This document shows positions 29,331-38,149 of a stretch of 64,000 nucleotides of DNA, piece after piece. Each line of letters opens with the position of its first letter. Position 1 is the first letter of the stretch. The stretch is taken from contig JAJEIQ010000080.1 of the NCBI GenBank assembly GCA_022827905.1, forward strand, positions 1 to 64,000. Direction: 5' to 3'. Both the position numbers and the translations under genes were made by a program. The DNA comes from Pseudomonadales bacterium. GTDB taxonomy: Bacteria > Pseudomonadota > Gammaproteobacteria > Pseudomonadales > Azotimanducaceae. Under the pieces are notes generated by a model, which saw only the letters and a list, made by a program, of their open reading frames with translations, searched no databases and was not told where the DNA came from.

Positions 29331-30653
29331 ATGGCGATTAATCCAGGACAATTGGGCGGTACGCAGGCGGGCTTGGCCGAGCTCCGCAACCGGCTGCTGT
29401 TCGTCCTCTTTGCGCTGCTGGTTTACCGCATCGGCACCCACATTCCGCTGCCCGGCATCAACCCGGACCGGCTGCGGGCGCTGTTTGAGCAAAACCAAGG
29501 CGGCATTCTGGAGCTGTTCAACATGTTCTCCGGCGGCGCCTTGGAGCGGATGAGCATCCTGGCCCTGAACGTGGTGCCCTACATCACCTCCAGCATCATC
29601 ATGAACCTGATGAGCATGATGTACCCGAGCCTGCAGCAACTGCGCAAGGAAGGGGAGTCGGGGCGGCGCAAAATCACTCAGTATACCCGCTACGGCACCC
29701 TGCTGATCGCCTTGGTGCAGGGCCTGTCCCTGTCCGTCACGTTGGCCAATCAAGGATTGGCCTTCTCCACCGGCTTCGCCTTCTACTTTGTGGCCACCGT
29801 CACTTTGGTGACCGGGGCGCTGTTCATGATGTGGCTGGGCGAGCAGATCACCGAACGGGGGGTCGGCAACGGCATCTCGCTGATCATCTTTTCGGGGATC
29901 GTTTCCGGCTTCCCGGGCGCTATTGGGCAGTCCTTCGAAGCGGCCCGGCAAGGCGACATCAACATCATCGCCCTGCTCGCCATCGCCCTGCTCGCCATTC
30001 TGGTGGTCGGCTTCGTGGTGTTCATCGAGCGCGGCCAGCGGCGCATCACCGTCAACTACGCCAAGCGCCAGCAGGGCCGGCGGGTCTTCCAGGGCCAAGC
30101 CAGTCATTTGCCGCTGAAGATCAACATGGCCGGGGTCATACCTGCCATTTTTGCATCCAGCCTGTTGCTTGCGCCCGCCTCCGTCGCCCAGTGGTTCGGC
30201 CAAGGGCCGGGGCTCGGGTGGCTGCAGCAGGTGGCCCTGGTGCTCTCGCCGGGGCAGCCGCTCTACATTCTGATGTTTGCCGGCGGCATCATCTTTTTCA
30301 GCTTTTTCTACACGGCGATTCAATTCGACCCGAAGGACATGGCGGACAACCTGAAGCGCCAGGGGGCCTATGTGCCCGGCATCCGGCCGGGCCAGCAAAC
30401 GGCGCGCTACATCGATGACGTGGTCACCCGCCTCACCGTGTTCGGCTCCCTGTACGTTACGTTGGTCTGCCTGCTGCCGGAGTTCATGGTGGTGGCCTCC
30501 AACGTCACCTTTCAACTCGGCGGCACCGCCTTGCTGATCGTCGTGGTGGTGGCGATGGATTTCATGTCCCAGGTGCAGGCGCACCTGATGTCGAGCCAGT
30601 ACGCCAAGCTCATGGAGAAATCAAATCTTAAAGGCTATGGGCGGCGGCGTTAG
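29331..30653 (+). CDS. secY: Preprotein translocase subunit SecY
   Basis: Channel subunit of the SecYEG translocon, 440 aa with ten transmembrane segments. [12 protein letters not shown], the plug/pore region, [22 protein letters not shown] [15 protein letters not shown] and the C-terminal [12 protein letters not shown] tail are all present. It lies between rplO and rpmJ as in E. coli. Confidence 0.98.
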   Translation: MAINPGQLGGTQAGLAELRNRLLFVLFALLVYRIGTHIPLPGINPDRLRALFEQNQGGILELFNMFSGGALERMSILALNVVPYITSSIIMNLMSMMYPSLQQLRKEGESGRRKITQYTRYGTLLIALVQGLSLSVTLANQGLAFSTGFAFYFVATVTLVTGALFMMWLGEQITERGVGNGISLIIFSGIVSGFPGAIGQSFEAARQGDINIIALLAIALLAILVVGFVVFIERGQRRITVNYAKRQQGRRVFQGQASHLPLKINMAGVIPAIFASSLLLAPASVAQWFGQGPGLGWLQQVALVLSPGQPLYILMFAGGIIFFSFFYTAIQFDPKDMADNLKRQGAYVPGIRPGQQTARYIDDVVTRLTVFGSLYVTLVCLLPEFMVVASNVTFQLGGTALLIVVVVAMDFMSQVQAHLMSSQYAKLMEKSNLKGYGRRR

Positions 30654-30679
30654 CCTCCCTGCGGCCAAGGAAGCGTGAA

Positions 30680-30796
30680 ATGAAAGTTAGAGCATCAGTG
30701 AAGAAAATCTGCCGCAACTGCAAGATCGTGCGGCGCAAAGGCGTCGTGCGGGTGATCTGCAGCGCCGAGCCGCGGCACAAGCAAAGGCAAGGCTAA
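30680..30796 (+). CDS. rpmJ: 50S ribosomal protein L36
   Basis: 38-residue protein beginning [20 protein letters not shown], differing from E. coli L36 at only a few positions. Cys11, Cys14, Cys27 and His33 form the zinc site, so this is the C+ (zinc-binding) form. The ATG at 30680 follows GAAGCGTGAA; it is 26 nt after secY. Confidence 0.97.
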   Translation: MKVRASVKKICRNCKIVRRKGVVRVICSAEPRHKQRQG

Positions 30797-30836
30797 GGCT
30801 AAGGCCAAACTACCAAGACGCAATGGAAGGAACATC

Positions 30837-31193
30837 ATGGCCCGGATAGCTGGGGTCAACATCCCCGACAACAAACACGCCGGCGTATCGCTCACCTACA
30901 TCTTCGGCGTGGGACGCACCACTGCGGCCCGGCTTTGCGATGCGGCCGGGGTCAACCCGGAGGAGCGGATTCAGGACCTGTCCGAAGCGGACCTCGACGC
31001 CCTGCGCTCCGAAGTCGCCAAGATGCCCATCGAGGGCGATCTGCGGCGTGAGGTGAACATGAACATCAAACGCCTGATGGACCTTGGATGCTACCGGGGC
31101 ATGCGCCATCGGCGCGGGCTGCCGGTGAACGGACAGCGCACCCGCACCAACGCGCGCACCCGCAAGGGCCCCCGGCGGCCCATTCGCAAGTAA
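30837..31193 (+). CDS. rpsM: 30S ribosomal protein S13
   Basis: 118 aa. [37 protein letters not shown] and the basic tail RKGPRRPI are diagnostic. It opens the alpha-operon segment; no separate promoter was seen in the 40-bp gap after rpmJ. Confidence 0.98.
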   Translation: MARIAGVNIPDNKHAGVSLTYIFGVGRTTAARLCDAAGVNPEERIQDLSEADLDALRSEVAKMPIEGDLRREVNMNIKRLMDLGCYRGMRHRRGLPVNGQRTRTNARTRKGPRRPIRK

Positions 31194-31211
31194 CCGAAGC
31201 AGGCAGCGATC

Positions 31212-31586
31212 ATGGCTGAGCGAAAGAAAACCAAACGCATCGTGACCGACGGCGTGGCGCATATCCACGCCTCGTTCAACAACACCATCATCACCATCGC
31301 CGACCGGCAGGGCAACGCCCTGTGCTGGACCACGGCCGGCGGCTCGGGGTTCCGGGGTTCGCGCAAAAGCACGCCGTTTGCCGCCCAGGTGGCTGCCGAG
31401 CGGGTCTGCGCCATGGCCACGGACATGGGCATGAAGAGCGTTGACGTGTTGGTCAAGGGACCAGGGCCGGGACGGGAATCCGCCGTGCGGGCGCTGAATG
31501 CTGCGGGGCTGCGCATCAACAGCATCGCCGACGTCACCCCGATTCCGCACAACGGCTGCCGGCCGCGCAAGCGGCGGCGCGGCTAG
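31212..31586 (+). CDS. rpsK: 30S ribosomal protein S11
   Basis: 124 aa; [36 protein letters not shown] and [16 protein letters not shown] identify it. The stop lies inside the first copy of a 26-bp tandem repeat. Confidence 0.98.
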   Translation: MAERKKTKRIVTDGVAHIHASFNNTIITIADRQGNALCWTTAGGSGFRGSRKSTPFAAQVAAERVCAMATDMGMKSVDVLVKGPGPGRESAVRALNAAGLRINSIADVTPIPHNGCRPRKRRRG

Positions 31587-31632
31587 GAAGCCACCAGGGC
31601 AGGCGTGGCTAGGAAGCCGCCCAGGCAGGCGC
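31581..31632 (+). repeat. 26-bp tandem duplication in the rpsK-rpsD spacer
   Basis: Two adjacent 26-bp copies (31581-31606, 31607-31632) beginning GGCTAGGAAGCC and ending AGGCAGGCG-like, followed by a third short start GGCTGAGAA. The first copy includes the last codon and stop of rpsK. It is probably a slippage duplication that lengthened the spacer. Confidence 0.75.
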
Positions 31633-31657
31633 GGCTGAGAACGCACAAGAGGAAAGC

Positions 31658-32290
31658 ATGGCTCGATACACAGGACCGAAACTGAAGCTGTCCCGCCGGG
31701 AGGGCACCGACCTCTTTCTGAAGAGCGGCGTGCGCCCGATCGATTCCAAAGCCAAGATCGATCAACCGCCGGGCGAACATGGCGTGCGCCGTGGGCGGCC
31801 CTCGGACTACGCCGTGCAGTTGCGCGAGAAGCAGAAGGTGCGCCGGCTCTACGGGGTGCTCGAAAGGCAGTTCCGCAACTACTACAAGCGGGCCGACCGG
31901 CAGCGGGGCGCCACCGGCGAAAACCTCCTGCGCCTGCTTGAAGGCCGCCTCGACAACGTGGTGTACCGCATGGGCTTCGGCTCGACTCGGGCGGAGGCGC
32001 GCCAACTGGTTTCGCACAAGGGGGTCACGGTCAACGGCAAGGGCGTCAACATTCCGTCCTATCAGGTCGGCGCCGGGGACGTTATCGGACTCACGGACAA
32101 GGCCAGCAAGCAACTGAGAGTTCAAGCCGCGCTGCAGATCGCTGCCCAACGGGCGCCGGTCGATTGGGTGGACACCGAAGCGGACCTCGAAAGCGGCAAA
32201 ATTGAGGGCATCTACCGGCGTGCGCCCGACCGCAGCGAGTTGCCGAGCGAAATCAACGAGAACCTCATTGTGGAGTTGTACTCCAAGTAA
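31658..32290 (+). CDS. rpsD: 30S ribosomal protein S4
   Basis: 210 aa, zinc-free type. [37 protein letters not shown] and the S4 RNA-binding domain [18 protein letters not shown] are conserved. In E. coli S4 represses the alpha operon at the level of translation. It precedes rpoA by 75 bp containing a hairpin. Confidence 0.98.
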   Translation: MARYTGPKLKLSRREGTDLFLKSGVRPIDSKAKIDQPPGEHGVRRGRPSDYAVQLREKQKVRRLYGVLERQFRNYYKRADRQRGATGENLLRLLEGRLDNVVYRMGFGSTRAEARQLVSHKGVTVNGKGVNIPSYQVGAGDVIGLTDKASKQLRVQAALQIAAQRAPVDWVDTEADLESGKIEGIYRRAPDRSELPSEINENLIVELYSK

Positions 32291-32306
32291 CGCGAAGCTG
32301 TGCAAT

Positions 32307-32327
32307 GCGCCCCTGAAGACGGGGCGC
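32307..32327 (+). promoter_or_regulatory. Hairpin between rpsD and rpoA
   Basis: A perfect 7-bp stem, GCGCCCC (32307-32313) with GGGGCGC (32321-32327) and a 7-nt loop, without T-run. It may tune rpoA expression relative to the ribosomal genes or be an RNA-processing site; its GCCCC/GGGGC core is like the hairpins before rplC. Function is not demonstrable. Confidence 0.35.
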
Positions 32328-32365
32328 CAGCCCAACCAAGCCGTCGCAGGAAACCGGAGAAAATC

Positions 32366-33379
32366 ATGGCATCATCATCGACACATTCACTGCTTGAGTT
32401 GCCCACCGCCAAAAAGCTGGAGATTCAGCAGATCAGCCCAACTCGGGCGAAGATCAGCATCGAACCCTATGAGCGGGGCTTTGGGCACACCATCGGCAAC
32501 ACCTATCGCCGCATTCTGCTGTCCTCCATGCCCGGCGCGGCGATCACCGAAGTGGAGATCGACAACGTCCAGCATGAGTACGAGACCATGGAGGGGGTGC
32601 GCGAGGACGTGATCAACATTCTGTTGAACCTCAAGGGCGTCGCCATCGTGCTGCACGATTCGGATCACGCGACAATCACCCTGTCGCGCAGCGGCGAGGG
32701 TGAGACCACGGAGGTTCGGGCCGCCGACTTCACCTTGGGTCAAGATGTCGAGATCATCAATCAGGACCACCTCATCTGCACCCTGAACAACAAGGGCGCC
32801 ATTCGCATGGAGGCCAGGGTCACCCGCGGCCGCGGCTACGTGCCTGCCGACAGCCGTGAGGAGGAAGAGGAGGAAGAGGAGTCACGGCCCATCGGCGTGC
32901 TGCGCCTGGACGCCACCTACAGCCCGATACGTCGCGTGGCGTACAGCGTCGAGAGCGCCCGGGTCGAGCAGCGGACCGACCTCGACAAGCTGATTTTGGA
33001 CATCGAGACCAACGGCACCATCGGCCCGGAGGAGTGCATGCGGGAAGCGGAGCGCATCCTCCACGAACAAGCCGTGTTCGCCGACAGCCGCGCCGCCGAA
33101 CCGGCCGTGGCCACACCCAACCGGCAGATCGACTCGGTGCTGCTGCGTCCAGTGGATGACCTCGAACTCACCGTGCGCTCGGCCAATTGCCTCAAGGCGG
33201 AGAACATCAACTACATTGGCGACCTCGTGCAGCGCACCGAGGTCGAACTGCTGAAGACGCCGAATCTGGGCAAGAAGTCGCTTACCGAGATCAAGGGCGT
33301 TCTGCAGGCGCGCGACCTCACCTTGGGCATGCGCCTGGAAAACTGGACGGTTCCCCACGGCGAGGACAAGGTCGCCTGA
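32366..33379 (+). CDS. rpoA: DNA-directed RNA polymerase subunit alpha
   Basis: 337 aa. N-terminal assembly domain ([19 protein letters not shown] near residue 48), then a linker, then the C-terminal domain with [18 protein letters not shown] (Arg corresponding to R265 that binds UP elements) and [13 protein letters not shown]. At the site where E. coli has a short mixed loop, there is a run of eight Glu between YVPADSR and SRPIG. The ATG at 32366 follows CGGAGA. Confidence 0.98.
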   Translation: MASSSTHSLLELPTAKKLEIQQISPTRAKISIEPYERGFGHTIGNTYRRILLSSMPGAAITEVEIDNVQHEYETMEGVREDVINILLNLKGVAIVLHDSDHATITLSRSGEGETTEVRAADFTLGQDVEIINQDHLICTLNNKGAIRMEARVTRGRGYVPADSREEEEEEEESRPIGVLRLDATYSPIRRVAYSVESARVEQRTDLDKLILDIETNGTIGPEECMREAERILHEQAVFADSRAAEPAVATPNRQIDSVLLRPVDDLELTVRSANCLKAENINYIGDLVQRTEVELLKTPNLGKKSLTEIKGVLQARDLTLGMRLENWTVPHGEDKVA

Positions 33380-33410
33380 GGGCAGCCTCTTGACGGCGAG
33401 GAATTGAGCT

Positions 33411-33875
33411 ATGCGTCACCGAAAAAGCGGGCGGCACCTGAATCGAACCAGCGCCCACCGCCAAGCGATGTTCCGCAACATGGCGGCCTCGTTGATCGAG
33501 CACGAGCTGATCAAGACCACCGCCGCCAAGGCCAAGGCGCTGCGCCCGGTCATTGAGCCCTTGATCACCTTGGCGAAGCGGGACACGGTCGCCAATCGGC
33601 GCTTGGCGTTCGCGCGCATTCGCAGTAATGCGGCCGTGGCCAAGCTGTTCGTGGAACTCGGGCCGCGCTACCAGGACCGGCCCGGCGGCTACACGCGCAT
33701 TCTCAAGTGCGGCCGCCGTGCGGGCGACGCTGCGCCGATGGCCTACATCGAATTGGTCAGCGAGTTCGAGGAGGACCTCGACGGCGATGAGCGTCCCATC
33801 GAAGAGGAGTCCTCCGACACCGAAGCGGAACCGGAGAGCGAGGCGGAGGAAGAGGAGTTGGCCTCAGCTGGTTGA
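33411..33875 (+). CDS. rplQ: 50S ribosomal protein L17
   Basis: 154 aa; residues 1-120 are ordinary L17 ([40 protein letters not shown]). About 35 further residues, dominated by Glu and Asp, replace the short E. coli end (127 aa). Last gene of the superoperon; there is no clear terminator before the PQQ dehydrogenase 65 bp downstream. Confidence 0.97.
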   Translation: MRHRKSGRHLNRTSAHRQAMFRNMAASLIEHELIKTTAAKAKALRPVIEPLITLAKRDTVANRRLAFARIRSNAAVAKLFVELGPRYQDRPGGYTRILKCGRRAGDAAPMAYIELVSEFEEDLDGDERPIEEESSDTEAEPESEAEEEELASAG

Positions 33876-33940
33876 ATTCGAACCCGAATTCACATAAGGA
33901 GAAGCTGGCGCTTTCTTAAGGGAAACGGAGGATCGGAAAC

Positions 33941-36166
33941 ATGCGCAACTCTCTCTGGATTGGCCTTGCCATCACGGCCTTGGTTGTGGGCTCCACGGGC
34001 TGTGACGCGCCGCAATCGCCGGCACCCACCGAGGAGGCGGGCGACCCGGAAGTTCAAGCCCCCCGCGCCGCTTCGGCGGGCCGTTCGGCAGGCCTGATCG
34101 ACGATGAGCGCATCAACAACGCCGATCGCGACGAGCCGGGCGCCTGGCTGGCCCACGGGCGCACCTACGAGGAGCAGCGCTTCTCGCCGCTGACGGCCAT
34201 CAATCGTGACAACGTGGCCGAGCTCGGCCTCGCTTGGCACCGGGACATGAACACCAATCGCGCCCAGGAATCGACCCCCATCGTCGTCGATGGCGTGATG
34301 TACTTCACCAGCGCCTGGAGCCGCGTGTACGCCATGGACGCGGCCACCGGCGATGAGCTTTGGTCCTATGATCCCCAAGTCCCCGGCGAATGGGCCCGCT
34401 GGGCCTGCTGCGACGTGGTCAACCGGGGCGTCGCCGTCTATCGGGGCAAAGTGTATGTCGGAAGCCTCGATGGTTACCTGATCGCCTTGGATGCGGCGAC
34501 GGGCGAGTTGGTCTGGAAGAAGGATACCGTCATCGACCGGGAGCGCCGCTACACAATCACCGGCGCCCCGCGCGCCGCCAAGGGCAAGGTGTTCATCGGC
34601 AACGGCGGCGCGGAGTACGGCGTGCGCGGCTACGTCACCGCTTACGATGCGGACAGCGGAGAACAGGCCTGGCGCTTCTTCACCGTGCCCGGCGACCCCT
34701 CCCTGCCCTTCGAGCACGAGGAAATGGAGATGGCCGCCAAGACCTGGAAAGGCGGCGCATGGTGGGAGTTCGGTGGTGGCGGCACCGTGTGGAACTCCAT
34801 CGTTTACGACCCCGATTTCGACCAAGTCTATCTCGGCGTCGGCAACGGCGCCCCTTGGACCCGGGTGATCCGCTCCCCCGGCGGCGGCGACAACCTGTTC
34901 CTTTCATCCATCGTCGCCCTCGATGTGGACACCGGCAAGATGAACTGGCACTACCAAACCACGCCGGGCGACAACTGGGACTACACGGCCGTGCAGGACA
35001 TGGCCCTGGCCGACATGACGATCGACGGCGAAGTGCGCAAGGTGCTGCTGCAGGCGCCGAAGAACGGCTTCTTCTACGTCATCGATCGTGCCGACGGCAC
35101 CCTGCTGCGGGCCCACCCATTCGCCACCGTGACCTGGGCCACCCATGTTGACTTGGAGACCGGACGGCCGGTCGAAAACCCGGACATGGACTACGGGGAG
35201 GACGGCCTCTGGGTGCTGCCCGGTCCATTGGGCGCCCATAACTGGCAGGCGATGTCAGTGGATGTGGAAGCGGGCGTTGCCTACATTCCCGCCCAGGACA
35301 ATCCATTCTTCTTCAACATGCCCGATGCCCACCGGGACACCGGCGTCCTCAAACGCAATCCCAATGCGTGGAACCTCGGCGTCGAAATCGCCCGCGTGTC
35401 GCAATTGGTCGAGACCAACCTGGAAACCCAACCCAAGCCGGTTGGCTACCTGAAGGCCTTCGACCCGCTCACCGGGGAGGACAAATGGGTGGTGGAGCAC
35501 CCGCACTACTGGAACGGCGGCGTTCTCGCCAGCGCCGGCGGCTTGGTGTTCCAGGGCGATGCGCTGGGCATGCTCACCGCCTACGACAAGGACACCGGCG
35601 ACGCCCTGTGGCAGTTCGATACCCACACATCCATGCTGGCTCCGCCCATTACCTATGAAATCGACGGCGTCCAATACCTCACCATTCTCACCGGCAGCGG
35701 TGGCGGCGACCTGTTCGGCGGCGAGACCGTGCCGACACCGGCCTCCCTCACCTACGGCAACTCCGGCCGCTTGCTGGCTTTCACGCTCGGCGGCAGCGCC
35801 GAACTGCCGGTGCCGACGGCGGTGGACCGCAACATCCCGGAACAGACGCTGCCGGAAATCAGCGATGAGGACCTCGTCCGGGGCGAGCGCCTGTACAACA
35901 CCTACTGCTCCGTGTGCCACGGCATCTTCGCCCGCTCCGGCGGCGCCATCACCGACCTGCGCCTGATCGGGGAAGGCTCCCACGCCACCTTCAACCAGGT
36001 CGTGCTTGAGGGCCTGCTGGCAGCCAACGGCATGGCCTCGTTCGCCGATTCCCTGACCGACGAGGACGTGACCCGAATCCACGCTTACGTGCGCCACCGC
36101 GCCCACGAGGACCGGCTGGTCGCCATTGGCGAAAAGGACACGCCGCGCCTAAGCTGGGTGCCTTGA
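33941..36166 (+). CDS. PQQ- and heme c-dependent alcohol dehydrogenase (quinohemoprotein)
   Basis: Periplasmic quinohemoprotein of 741 aa. An N-terminal export signal ends in GSTGC, a possible but not canonical lipobox. The eight-bladed propeller has tryptophan-docking repeats (DAATGDELWSYDP, DAATGELVWKKD, DKDTGDALWQFD), the vicinal Cys pair in WACCDVV that lies over PQQ, and PGDNWDYTAVQDM. A C-terminal cytochrome c domain carries CSVCHG, with Met in NGMASFAD as likely sixth ligand. It oxidises primary alcohols or aldehydes and passes electrons to the respiratory chain. Substrate unknown; PQQ synthesis genes are not in the window. Confidence 0.9.
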   Translation: MRNSLWIGLAITALVVGSTGCDAPQSPAPTEEAGDPEVQAPRAASAGRSAGLIDDERINNADRDEPGAWLAHGRTYEEQRFSPLTAINRDNVAELGLAWHRDMNTNRAQESTPIVVDGVMYFTSAWSRVYAMDAATGDELWSYDPQVPGEWARWACCDVVNRGVAVYRGKVYVGSLDGYLIALDAATGELVWKKDTVIDRERRYTITGAPRAAKGKVFIGNGGAEYGVRGYVTAYDADSGEQAWRFFTVPGDPSLPFEHEEMEMAAKTWKGGAWWEFGGGGTVWNSIVYDPDFDQVYLGVGNGAPWTRVIRSPGGGDNLFLSSIVALDVDTGKMNWHYQTTPGDNWDYTAVQDMALADMTIDGEVRKVLLQAPKNGFFYVIDRADGTLLRAHPFATVTWATHVDLETGRPVENPDMDYGEDGLWVLPGPLGAHNWQAMSVDVEAGVAYIPAQDNPFFFNMPDAHRDTGVLKRNPNAWNLGVEIARVSQLVETNLETQPKPVGYLKAFDPLTGEDKWVVEHPHYWNGGVLASAGGLVFQGDALGMLTAYDKDTGDALWQFDTHTSMLAPPITYEIDGVQYLTILTGSGGGDLFGGETVPTPASLTYGNSGRLLAFTLGGSAELPVPTAVDRNIPEQTLPEISDEDLVRGERLYNTYCSVCHGIFARSGGAITDLRLIGEGSHATFNQVVLEGLLAANGMASFADSLTDEDVTRIHAYVRHRAHEDRLVAIGEKDTPRLSWVP

Positions 36167-36228
36167 GCAGGACGGCTTGGTGCGGCTTCGGCATAAGCGG
36201 TTGTGAAATCTAACAGGAGAACGAAAAC

Positions 36229-36348
36229 ATGAAACTGGCGCTCTCGCTATTGGTATGGACGCTAATCGCCCTCGGCGCGCTCTATGCGCTCGGGCCCGAC
36301 ACCAGCCGGGATCTCCCGCAACCCAAGCCGCCGCCCACGCATCACTAG
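36229..36348 (+). CDS. 39-residue single-span membrane peptide
   Basis: A short frame with a good ribosome-binding site (CAGGAGA, 8-9 nt before the ATG). The product has one hydrophobic segment of about 20 residues (LALSLLVWTLIALGALYAL) followed by a Pro-rich tail ending PPPTHH. It follows the quinohemoprotein gene by 62 bp on the same strand and may anchor or assist it. No homologue is recognised. Confidence 0.55.
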   Translation: MKLALSLLVWTLIALGALYALGPDTSRDLPQPKPPPTHH

Positions 36349-36396
36349 CGCGCCTTTAGTTTTCAATCGCTGGCTAGCGCCCTGCGCGAACTGGTC

Positions 36397-36416
36397 GGCG
36401 CGGCCTGTTCCGCGCC
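36397..36416. terminator. Inverted repeat between convergent genes
   Basis: GGCGCGG and CCGCGCC form a perfect 7-bp stem around a 6-nt loop, placed between the membrane-peptide gene and the convergent hicA stop. No T-run; candidate bidirectional terminator marking the left edge of the toxin-antitoxin islet. Confidence 0.45.
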
Positions 36417-36419
36417 TGA

Positions 36420-36665
36420 TTAGTCTGTGAAGAATGCTGCTCGCAAATCGTCCGTTGGAAGGAACTGGCTAGCTTGCCTGTAGATTGCCGAAATCGTTCC
36501 GAGAGGCAGGGAGTTATGCATGGGCACAATCAGTATCTGCCTGTGGCCAGCTTGGGACACGCGCACCAGCTTTGCGTGGCTACCGCGCATTGATGTGACC
36601 TTGAAGCCGAAGTCCCCCAGAATGCGCACGATCTCTCGCGAGGAAAGCCGCCTCAGTCGCGGCAT
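36420..36665 (-). CDS. hicA: HicA-type toxin (mRNA interferase)
   Basis: 81 aa, dsRBD-like fold. LSSREIVRILGDFGFKVTSMRGSHAKLVRV carries the catalytic His in the RGSHAKL motif, and IVPMHNSLPLGTISAIYRQ is the second conserved block. HicA cleaves mRNA when not bound by HicB. Here the toxin is the second gene: its ATG overlaps the antitoxin stop by 1 nt (TGATG), so its synthesis depends on antitoxin translation. Confidence 0.88.
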   Translation of the reverse strand: MPRLRRLSSREIVRILGDFGFKVTSMRGSHAKLVRVSQAGHRQILIVPMHNSLPLGTISAIYRQASQFLPTDDLRAAFFTD

Positions 36666-37183
36666 CAGGTTGCAGCCGACGTTGCTTCCAAGGTGATTGA
36701 AAGCCGCGGCGATGCCACAAGACCAAGCAGTGCCGGATCCTCCCCCTCCATATAGAGTTCAAGCGCTTCACGGATTTTATGCAGCGTCTCGTCAACGGAG
36801 GCCCCTTGTGTGACGACGGCAACTTCGAGGCATTCTGCCACGTAGAGTCCCTCACTCTCGGTGATGACGGCGTGGACCACCTCGCGCCGCAGCGGTGGTC
36901 GTTGGCTGACGGGATCCGGGCCTGCGGAGTGAGAGGATTCCTTGGCGGGACGGTATGTTTCGCAGATTCGATATCTACCATGGCCGGTCCGCTCGAAATA
37001 CGGCCACCGGCTGGCATGGTTGCTAGGGGCGTTGACGCAACAGCGACTGACCACATGCGTCCGCACGGACTGTGCGTTTAGGTCTGGCAACGAGGCAACG
37101 ATCTCTGCAGGTTTGAAGGTTCCATCCGCTCGATGCGCACAAATCCTTTGCGCCATCTGGAGCACTTGATCGTGTATGGGCAT
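36665..37183 (-). CDS. hicB: HicB-type antitoxin with N-terminal winged-helix-like domain
   Basis: 172 aa from the ATG at 37183 (AGGG upstream); a GTG at 37192 is also in frame but abuts the operator. Residues 1-75 resemble a winged-helix module (MAQRICAHRADGTFKPAEIV, ending YFERTGHGRYRI). Residues 95-150 are a classic HicB partial RNase H fold (VVHAVITESEGLYVAECLEV, ASVDETLHKIREALELYME). In most HicB proteins the DNA-binding part is a C-terminal HTH or RHH; here it is N-terminal. It neutralises HicA and probably represses its own promoter. Confidence 0.82.
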   Translation of the reverse strand: MPIHDQVLQMAQRICAHRADGTFKPAEIVASLPDLNAQSVRTHVVSRCCVNAPSNHASRWPYFERTGHGRYRICETYRPAKESSHSAGPDPVSQRPPLRREVVHAVITESEGLYVAECLEVAVVTQGASVDETLHKIREALELYMEGEDPALLGLVASPRLSITLEATSAAT

Positions 37184-37195
37184 GGCAATCACCCT

Positions 37196-37218
37196 TTGTG
37201 TAAGTTATTGTTACACAA
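37196..37218 (-). promoter_or_regulatory. Palindromic operator/promoter of hicBA
   Basis: TTGTGTAA and TTACACAA form a perfect 8+8 palindrome with a 7-bp spacer, ending 13 bp upstream of the hicB ATG. On the - strand a TTGCGC / TAATTG pair (18-bp spacing, about 37245-37216) would put the -10 inside the palindrome, fitting autorepression by the HicB N-terminal domain. Confidence 0.6.
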
Positions 37219-37328
37219 TTATCACATTGAGCCTTGCTTGCGCAAGTGAGTGCCTTTGGCATTGTCTTGTGCCGTGACAAAACTCAAAATTGAATGCATG
37301 TGCGTGGACCCAATGTAGTGAGGTTGCT

Positions 37329-38120
37329 GTGACAGCCAAGGAACTGACGGAATTTTGGCAAGTTTGCGAACTCGATTCACCGCCGTACCGGCATCCTGAT
37401 GACTGCTTAGCTCCTGCCCGAATTCAGCAAGGTGTGAACTGCTACGCTGACTATGTCCGTGCGTTCAAAGAAAACCGGCTTTCGAACACCGCGCTTCATT
37501 TGTCCCTTCTGCCACAGCCCTACCACGGCGACCTTGAGAATGCTGAGATCATCATTCTATTGAAGAATCCCGGTTTCCACGCATCGGATTACTTTGCGGA
37601 GGAGCAAGAGCCTGAGTTCCGGCAGTCGATAGTCAGAACCATCCGACAGGACCAGGAGATGCGATCACACATGTTCCTCGACCCCAAGTGGGCGTGGACC
37701 AGTGGTTTCACATGGTGGGAATCAAAGTTGCGGCAAGTTGCGCAACTCATAGCCAGAGACAAGTTCAAATGCGACTACTCAAAGGCCCTCGCTTACCTGT
37801 CACGAACAATTGCCTGCTTGGAACTTGTTCCCTATCACTCGCTGTCCTTCGAGGGATCGACGAAGATTGCATCAGCGAAAGCAGTCAGGAGGTTTGCTCA
37901 AGAAGTGGCAAAAGACCGAACGGTCGTCGTGACAAGGGCCGTACGGGACTGGGGCTTCGAAAACAACCCAGACGCTATTGCCTACAGCGCAGGTCAGGCA
38001 CGTGGTGCGTCGCTCGGACCGAAGTCGCCCGGTGGCCGCGCCATCCTTACAGCCATACGGAATCGGAGTTTCAGGAGAGGCAAGGGTCGTGGCGTTTCGG
38101 GATGCCGCAGTCGGAAGTGA
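37329..38120 (+). CDS. Unrecognised protein, possibly uracil-DNA-glycosylase-like fold
   Basis: 263 aa from the GTG at 37329, which has GAGG upstream; a TTG at 37290 is in frame but poor. I do not recognise the family with certainty. The order of AEIIILLKNPGFHASDY (near residue 70), ELVPYHSLSFEG (near 170), a VVVTRAVRDWGF strand and a late SPGGRAILTAI is reminiscent of UDG-superfamily proteins, with the NPGF in place of motif 1. The C-terminal 20 residues are very basic. It is followed after 29 bp by another unknown gene and is divergent from hicBA. The region is clearly A/T-richer than its surroundings. Confidence 0.6.
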   Translation: MTAKELTEFWQVCELDSPPYRHPDDCLAPARIQQGVNCYADYVRAFKENRLSNTALHLSLLPQPYHGDLENAEIIILLKNPGFHASDYFAEEQEPEFRQSIVRTIRQDQEMRSHMFLDPKWAWTSGFTWWESKLRQVAQLIARDKFKCDYSKALAYLSRTIACLELVPYHSLSFEGSTKIASAKAVRRFAQEVAKDRTVVVTRAVRDWGFENNPDAIAYSAGQARGASLGPKSPGGRAILTAIRNRSFRRGKGRGVSGCRSRK

Positions 38121-38149
38121 TCGGAGAAAAAACGCGAAAGGAGGTCACG

